The notes beneath the pieces were generated by a model that saw nothing but the letters and a program-made list of their open reading frames with translations, searched no databases and was not told where the DNA came from. Shown here one piece after another: positions 42,214 to 46,798 of a stretch of DNA of 46,798 nt. The position numbers and the translations under genes are program-made. Origin of the DNA: Mesostigma viride (taxonomy: Eukaryota > Streptophyta > Mesostigmatophyceae > Mesostigmatales > Mesostigmataceae); assembly GCA_009746045.1 (NCBI GenBank), contig RPFO01001208.1, positions 1 through 46,798 on the forward strand, in the 5' to 3' direction. Each line of letters opens with the position of its first letter. Position 1 is the first letter of the stretch.

Positions 42214-44034
42214 ATGTCGCATCCCATCATGGCTCTGCGCGCCAAGGGCACACAAGACGTCGCCCTCATCGTCGACCCCGAGGTCACCTTCTTCAAGACC
42301 GTGTACCCCCGCCACACCAACTTCGCCATGGAGGACACCGAGGTCACGCAATCCGCGGGCATCGTCGGGTACGGCCAGGCCGTCGAGTTCAAGCTCCCCC
42401 GGTCCGGCGACCTCGTCACCAAGCTCATGGCCTACATCCGAGTGGACGCGTTCCCCAACGTGGGCTTCTCCCCCTTCGCCAAGGACTTCGGTCGCATCCT
42501 GATCGACCACGTCGAGCTCGTTATCGGCGGCTACTCCATCGAGAAGATCACCGGCGATTTCCTGCACATCAACGACGTACTGAGCAAGCGGGCCTTCGAG
42601 AGCAGCGTCGACAACATCCCCGTCAACCACGGTGGCAGTGTGGAGATCGACGAGCTCGGCCGCATCGTCGACTACTGCTCGGGGAAGAACCCGCAGCACC
42701 TGTACATCCCCCTGGAGTTCACCTTCACCGCGGAACCCGGCCTCGCGCTGCCCATGATCGCCCTTCAGTATCACGAGGTCGTCATCAAGGTGCAGTTCGC
42801 CACCGCCGACAACCTCTTCACGCGCTACTGGTGGAATCTGACGGCCGCCAGCACCGCACCCGCGACGGGGACCGTCAGCGGCACAGTCCCGTTGACCAAC
42901 TATAAGATTGTCGCTAGCACGAGCTTTTACACCAACGCGCTGAGGCTGGCGGAGGTTAAGAGGATTTTGGGCTTGATGGACACGGGATCCACGCTGTACG
43001 TGACCAGGCGAGAGACGAGCAATCTCACTAACATCATGTGGGCGAAGGACCAGACTTTGAACTGGATCTTGAACGAGGTGGACCTGGCAAAAACCTCGGC
43101 CGCGACCGGGAGCGGTACCAATGAGACGACCTATCCGACGGCCGCGCTAACCAAGGGTCAGGCCTACGTGATGACCTGGACCACGTCCCTCCCGGACCCC
43201 AACCCTACGAGCAACGCAAAGGAGCAGTTGATGGGGTTCTTGGTGAGGTGGCGCAGTTTCGGCGCCGGGTACACCTACGAGATCTCCGTGGAATACTCTC
43301 AGTTGAACGCCCTCGGGGTAAACGCGTCCACCGCCACGATCACCGCCCCGACCACTCAGACCTTGAACACCATCAACCCCCGCACGGGCTGGATCGCCAC
43401 CCCGCCTGTCTTCCAGTGCAAGCTCCTGGCCCGCTACATCTACCTGGACGACTTCGAGCGCCGCCAGTTCGCGCTCAACTCCCACGAGTACCTCATCACC
43501 GAGACCCAGCGCATCCAGCAGCACGTGGGCGGAGAGGAAGAGCTCTCCCTCGACCTCAAGTTCAACCACCCCGTCAAGGAGCTCCTCTTCTTCTTCAAGC
43601 CCGCCTCGCTCTCCTTCGTCGACTCCAAGTACCGCTCCGACGCCGAGTTCGCCTACAACGGGTACTGGAAGTTCTGGAACGACAACTCGGCGTTCGGAGA
43701 CGGCCACCTCTTCACCACCTGCAACCTGCTGCTCAACTCGCAGACCGTGTTCGGCGAGGGCCGCGACCCCATCTACTTCTCCTACGCGCTGCCCTCCGAC
43801 TTCCACACCCGCGTGCTCCGGGACAGCAACGTGTACGTGATCCCCTTCGCCGTCGACCCCGAGTCCTGGAAGCCCACCGGGTCCGTCAACATGTCGCGGC
43901 TGGACAGCGTCAAGCTCAACCTCAAGGGTCTGGGCACCGGCGGCGTGCCCCAGGGCACCATCGAGGTCTACGCCCGCAGCTTCAACGTGTTGCGCATCCA
44001 GTCGGGCATGGGCGGCAAGCGGTTCGCCTCGTAA
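42214..44034 (+). CDS. MCP: Major capsid protein, copy 3 (double jelly roll)
   Basis: 606 residues from ATG 42214 (MSHPIMALRAKGTQDVALIV). Shares with copy 2 long blocks such as GYGQAVEFKLPRSGDLVTKL, VELVIGGYSIEKITGDFLHI, ALPMIALQYHEVVIKVQF, YLDDFERRQFALNSHEYLIT, PTGSVNMSRLDSVKLNLKG. The segment at about residues 205-390 is Thr/Ser-rich (TAASTAPATGTVSGTVPLT and on) and unlike copy 2. Only 64 bases separate the two. A recent duplicate with a changed exposed loop is the likely reading. One of copies 2 and 3 is probably the main capsomer. Confidence 0.95.
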   Translation: MSHPIMALRAKGTQDVALIVDPEVTFFKTVYPRHTNFAMEDTEVTQSAGIVGYGQAVEFKLPRSGDLVTKLMAYIRVDAFPNVGFSPFAKDFGRILIDHVELVIGGYSIEKITGDFLHINDVLSKRAFESSVDNIPVNHGGSVEIDELGRIVDYCSGKNPQHLYIPLEFTFTAEPGLALPMIALQYHEVVIKVQFATADNLFTRYWWNLTAASTAPATGTVSGTVPLTNYKIVASTSFYTNALRLAEVKRILGLMDTGSTLYVTRRETSNLTNIMWAKDQTLNWILNEVDLAKTSAATGSGTNETTYPTAALTKGQAYVMTWTTSLPDPNPTSNAKEQLMGFLVRWRSFGAGYTYEISVEYSQLNALGVNASTATITAPTTQTLNTINPRTGWIATPPVFQCKLLARYIYLDDFERRQFALNSHEYLITETQRIQQHVGGEEELSLDLKFNHPVKELLFFFKPASLSFVDSKYRSDAEFAYNGYWKFWNDNSAFGDGHLFTTCNLLLNSQTVFGEGRDPIYFSYALPSDFHTRVLRDSNVYVIPFAVDPESWKPTGSVNMSRLDSVKLNLKGLGTGGVPQGTIEVYARSFNVLRIQSGMGGKRFAS

Positions 44035-44245
44035 ATTTGTGATGATTGAGTAAAGGCATCCAAAGTCCCTACCTCAACCACTATGGGACGGCCTTGAAAT
44101 CGTATCTAGTAACAGTAGCTTTGTCGTGTTTTCTTAACTTCATTTCATTAACTTAATAAACGTTTTTAACTTACAAAGCGTTCATGCAATGAGTATAAAT
44201 AGGGAAAAGCGTCTGCCATGAGGAAGTTCTCGCTACAAGCGAGAA
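44035..44245. other. Intergenic region with a perfect 9-bp hairpin
   Basis: After the capsid stop come about 180 AT-rich bases without a gene (TTAACTTAATAAACGTTTTT), then GTTCTCGCT-ACA-AGCGAGAAC (44226-44246), a perfect 9-bp stem with a 3-base loop. It abuts the BRO fragment. It could end capsid transcripts or mark the fragment's insertion edge. Confidence 0.5.
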
Positions 44246-44246
44246 C

Positions 44247-44343
44247 TGGAAATTCCCCGGGGCCAGGCAGCGAGACACGCCCGTGACCGACCGCAAGGGG
44301 GTCACCCATATCATAATGCTGCTCCCCGGCAAGATAGCAGCCG
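44247..44343 (+). pseudogene. BRO-family core fragment
   Basis: Codes for WKFPGARQRDTPVTDRKG and IIMLLPGKIAA, the family core, with no start and no continuation; it runs into a GTATAAATTGTG box. About 97 bases, highly similar to the cores of the intact paralogs, so a recent copying event. Confidence 0.8.
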
Positions 44344-44438
44344 GGTATAAATTGTGTGAGGCCTGTGCGAGAGATCCACTACATCCGTAGTTCCCGCACC
44401 GAGGTCCGTTGTCAGAGGACTTACATCCGCATCGTCAC

Positions 44439-44456
44439 GAGCGTCCACGCGCGCTC
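44439..44456 (+). promoter_or_regulatory. BRO leader hairpin, copy E
   Basis: GAGCGTCCACGCGCGCTC, arms GAGCG and CGCTC, ending 44 bases before ATG 44501. A GTATAAATTG box is about 95 bases upstream. The preceding AGAGATCCACTACATCCG resembles the leader of paralog D. Confidence 0.65.
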
Positions 44457-44500
44457 TCATCCCACACAAAATCGCCACATATCACCGAGGAGTGTCCATC

Positions 44501-45379
44501 ATGTCGGCCATCGTCCAGTACCTGACACCCTCCAGCGGGGAAGAGGACCCCCAGTTCGCGGGCAAGATCCGCGTGACAGATGACGGGAGGATTTCGGTGT
44601 ATGACGCAATGGCTGCTATCGGGATTTCGCAGCCTAGGGTTTACCTTCTCAACCTTCAGAAAGCTCACGGTGAAGGTGTTAATTTTATTAACACCTTCAA
44701 GTTTCCTGGTAGAGGGCAGAATGCTACCCCCGTGACCGATCGAAAGGGGATGGTTCAGATCATAATGCTGCTTCCCGGCAAGATAGCAGCCCGGTTCCGC
44801 GACAAGGTGGCCGTGCTGCTAGAGCGCTACCTGGACGCCGACCGCTCGCTGGCCGAAGATATCCTGAGGCGCGCAGACGAGCGCGATGGGGCAACCGCCA
44901 TATCCAATATCCAAGAGCACCCTCGCATCCAGAGCTCTGAGTCCACCAAAGAGCTGAACGCCTCCATTAAGGCGTACACGGACGTTCACAGGGGCTGTGG
45001 TATACTGTACCCGATCGTGCACGACACCAACAACCTCACGGTCACCGGAAAGAACGCCGCCCAGTTAAAGAGGACTGCTGTGGCGTCGAGTTCCTCTCGC
45101 GATCTCAACACTAAGCGCCAGAGCCTGGCCATGGCATTTCTTCAGGTAACGGAGGCCCAGCAGATCAAGGAAACGGGTGCGAACCCCTTGCAAGTCGCCA
45201 AGCGGAACCGGGAGCTGTTTGAGCCCGCATTCCGCGCCAGTGGTCTCCACGGTGAGCGAGCGAACAAGCAGTGCGTCCGGGACAACGCCAAGGTCATGCG
45301 GCTCAACCAGAAGCTGGCCAGAGAGGCACGGCTCTCTGAGACCGCCATGACAGATGCGCTACCTCCGAATGCCGATTGA
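44501..45379 (+). CDS. BRO-N-like family protein, paralog E
   Basis: Start at ATG 44501 (MSAIVQYLTPSSGEEDPQFA), matching the paralogs; the upstream GTG at 44492 is not needed. 292 residues with variable stretch MAAIGISQPRVYLLNLQKAH, core ATPVTDRKGMVQIIMLLPGK and the family C-terminal half (HRGCGILYPIVHDTNNLTVT, SSRDLNTKRQSLAMAFLQVT). The third codon positions carry more A and T than in B or D, so it has been separate for longer. A DNA-binding regulator is inferred. Confidence 0.85.
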   Translation: MSAIVQYLTPSSGEEDPQFAGKIRVTDDGRISVYDAMAAIGISQPRVYLLNLQKAHGEGVNFINTFKFPGRGQNATPVTDRKGMVQIIMLLPGKIAARFRDKVAVLLERYLDADRSLAEDILRRADERDGATAISNIQEHPRIQSSESTKELNASIKAYTDVHRGCGILYPIVHDTNNLTVTGKNAAQLKRTAVASSSSRDLNTKRQSLAMAFLQVTEAQQIKETGANPLQVAKRNRELFEPAFRASGLHGERANKQCVRDNAKVMRLNQKLAREARLSETAMTDALPPNAD

Positions 45380-45483
45380 GCAAGTGTGATCATGCATATT
45401 ACACCTCAATAATACGAAGACGTGTTGTGACTGTCTGCTTAACGGACGCGAAATAAATTCTGCATTGTACTCCAAACGACGAC

Positions 45484-46494
45484 ATGGCCCTCTCGTTACG
45501 AATCTCCAAGCCCCCGCCGTGCGGCGTGCGGGCGGCGCAGGAGCCCGACAAGTGGGTGTGCGTGGGGAAAAAGCCGCGGACCACGAAGCTAGTCAAGATA
45601 TACAACGAGGAGGTGCTGCTATACAGGAGCAAGGACGACGACCGGACGCTCGCGGTCAGGAACGCGTGTCCCCACCGAGGCGCGCGGCTCTCACACAACG
45701 GACGCGTGGAATCGGACTGCGTCCGGTGCGCGTATCACGGCATGCGCTGGGGGCCGCGGAACAACGCCGACAACTACCTGCAGGTGAAGGAGGACCACCG
45801 TCTGGTCTGGGTGAACGCGGGACTGGGGGACGGCGACTCGGAGCCGCCCACGATGCCCGAGTTCTCCGACCCGGCGTACAGGACCTTTGCGTACTCCACC
45901 TTCATCTCCGCGCACCCACAGATCGTCATGGAGAACCTGCTGGACTACGCCCATCTCGAGCACGTGCACAAGGTGAAGATCGTGGACGCGAAGAGCACGG
46001 ACGCGGTCACGGAAACCGGGGCGGATTCGCCAACCCGCGGAAAGAGCGTCTACAGCTACCCGGTCGTCAACGAGTTTATGGGCCGCGCTCTTTTGCAGCT
46101 CATGCCCGGGGATGGCAAGGGGGAGGAGCCGGAGGATCTCCGCATCTCGGTCGAGAACGAGTTCTTCCTGCCATACACCTCGAGCCTGAGGTTCATGATC
46201 TCCGGCCACGAGAAGGCGGCCATGGTGCTGTGGTTCAGCGTGCTGCCCTACGAGCCCGAGCGCTCGCTGGTCACGTGCAAGGTCGCGCGCAACATACTGA
46301 CGCCGGCCGCGTGGGACGGCCTATTCTGGCTGCTCAACTCTCTGCCCCTGAAGGAGGACGACGATATCGTGAGCAACGTGATCGCCGAGGAGTGGTGGCG
46401 CAACAAGCTGGTCAACAGCGACACGTTCATCAAGATGTACAGAGACTGTCTGAGGGAGGTGTACGGGATGCTGTATCTGGACGCATTCCCGTGA
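45484..46494 (+). CDS. Rieske-type non-heme iron oxygenase
   Basis: 336 residues. The Rieske motif CPHRGARLSHNG...CAYHG gives Cys62, His64, Cys82 and His85 for a [2Fe-2S] cluster (C-x-H-x17-C-x2-H). The mononuclear iron site is NLLDYAHLEHVH: Asp154, His157 and His162 (D-x2-H-x4-H), as in vanillate demethylase, phthalate dioxygenase and the chloroplast pheophorbide a oxygenase group. The third carboxylate ligand is not certain. No transit peptide or C-terminal membrane helix is seen, which argues against a thylakoid enzyme. The substrate is unknown. It needs a reductase, not seen here. It is unusual in a virus; likely captured from a bacterium or alga. Confidence 0.9.
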   Translation: MALSLRISKPPPCGVRAAQEPDKWVCVGKKPRTTKLVKIYNEEVLLYRSKDDDRTLAVRNACPHRGARLSHNGRVESDCVRCAYHGMRWGPRNNADNYLQVKEDHRLVWVNAGLGDGDSEPPTMPEFSDPAYRTFAYSTFISAHPQIVMENLLDYAHLEHVHKVKIVDAKSTDAVTETGADSPTRGKSVYSYPVVNEFMGRALLQLMPGDGKGEEPEDLRISVENEFFLPYTSSLRFMISGHEKAAMVLWFSVLPYEPERSLVTCKVARNILTPAAWDGLFWLLNSLPLKEDDDIVSNVIAEEWWRNKLVNSDTFIKMYRDCLREVYGMLYLDAFP

Positions 46495-46531
46495 GTGCGC
46501 AAACTAAATCGCGATGCTATATATACGAATA

Positions 46532-46798
46532 ATGTCACCCGGATCCCGTAAAAGGCCTGCGAAGACGTGCATCGTAGACGAGGACGATCAAATCATCACG
46601 TGCTATCCTATCAAGCCTCCCAGACCCAAACCCGACCCTCCCCCGTCGCGTAGGTACTCGTCCACGACCTCCGGAGTGGATATCGCTCCTCCCGAAACGG
46701 GGTTCAGTCTCGTGAGGTATTTCAGGACGTTAGGAGGCACCGCGCCCCCCGCAGGCCGTAAACCTGAGCCGTCAATCCCGAAAGAGCCGGTCATCGGT
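46532..46798 (+). CDS. Partial Pro-rich hypothetical protein, runs off the window
   Basis: ATG 46532 follows a GCTATATATACGAATA box. The frame reads MSPGSRKRPAKTCIVDEDDQ, IITCYPIKPPRPKPDPPPSR, then GVDIAPPETGFSLVRYFRTL and is still open at the right edge, 89 codons in. Pro-rich with a basic start. No family is recognised from this part. Codon use and the promoter-like box support a real gene. Confidence 0.6.
   Translation, partial: MSPGSRKRPAKTCIVDEDDQIITCYPIKPPRPKPDPPPSRRYSSTTSGVDIAPPETGFSLVRYFRTLGGTAPPAGRKPEPSIPKEPVIG

Noticed and set aside
1-46798. tRNA or rRNA genes
   Set aside because: No cloverleaf with a T-loop GTTCRANNC in a suitable place was recognised by eye; a tRNAscan run would be decisive.

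Overview
The window is a G+C-rich, densely coded piece of a large nucleocytoplasmic DNA virus (Nucleocytoviricota). The diagnostic genes are three double-jelly-roll major capsid proteins (38634-44034), PCNA, late transcription factors of the VLTF2/A1L and VLTF3/A2L types, a DUF5871-type protein, a KilA-N protein, and five paralogs of a BRO-N-like family. Genes lie on both strands with very short gaps or ATGA overlaps. The three capsid genes, a spliceosomal-type intron, a Rieske oxygenase and a NifS-like enzyme suggest a virus of an alga or other protist. I cannot assign family or host from the sequence alone, and the sequence could also be an integrated copy.

Layout. 1-10 kb is mainly minus strand: a partial zinc-motif protein, a two-helix membrane protein, an F-box-like protein, a RING/TRAF zinc-finger protein, DUF5871-type protein, an HNH endonuclease, a large AT-hook protein and VLTF2. 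10-15 kb is plus strand: BRO paralog A, an OTU protease, a cysteine desulfurase, and a tandem pair of small Cys/His proteins. 15-16.5 kb holds one unrecognised minus-strand gene. 16.5-19.4 kb is non-coding and repeat-rich: six 79-bp tandem repeats, a 324-bp inverted repeat with a 169-bp AT-rich centre, and ~160-bp degenerate repeats. 19.5-25.3 kb has a KilA-N gene split by a candidate GC-AG intron, BRO paralog B, several minus-strand genes and a C5 DNA methyltransferase. 25.3-26.1 kb is a non-coding element with 29-bp terminal inverted repeats. 26-30 kb codes for two large repeat-bearing proteins. 30-38 kb includes a PD-(D/E)XK-like protein, VLTF3, BRO paralogs C and D, PCNA and a LysM protein. 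38.6-44 kb is the capsid cluster. 44-46.8 kb has a BRO fragment, BRO paralog E, the Rieske oxygenase and a partial gene.

A caution governs the annotation. At 17 places in 13 genes the reading frame breaks, and every break is explained by exactly one missing base, usually in a G or C run. VLTF2, VLTF3, NifS, OTU, HNH and others are affected. The uniform direction points to homopolymer under-calling in the assembly, not to real gene decay or programmed frameshifting. I annotate these as single genes and give each break position.

How the genes may work together: VLTF2, VLTF3 and PCNA serve late transcription and replication. RING, F-box-like and OTU proteins, plus a possible SUMO-binding protein, could act on host ubiquitin pathways. 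The BRO, KilA-N and AntA-like proteins form a DNA-binding regulator set whose BRO members share a leader hairpin at a fixed distance from the start codon. The capsid and LysM genes form a structural block. No tRNA, rRNA or CRISPR array was seen.
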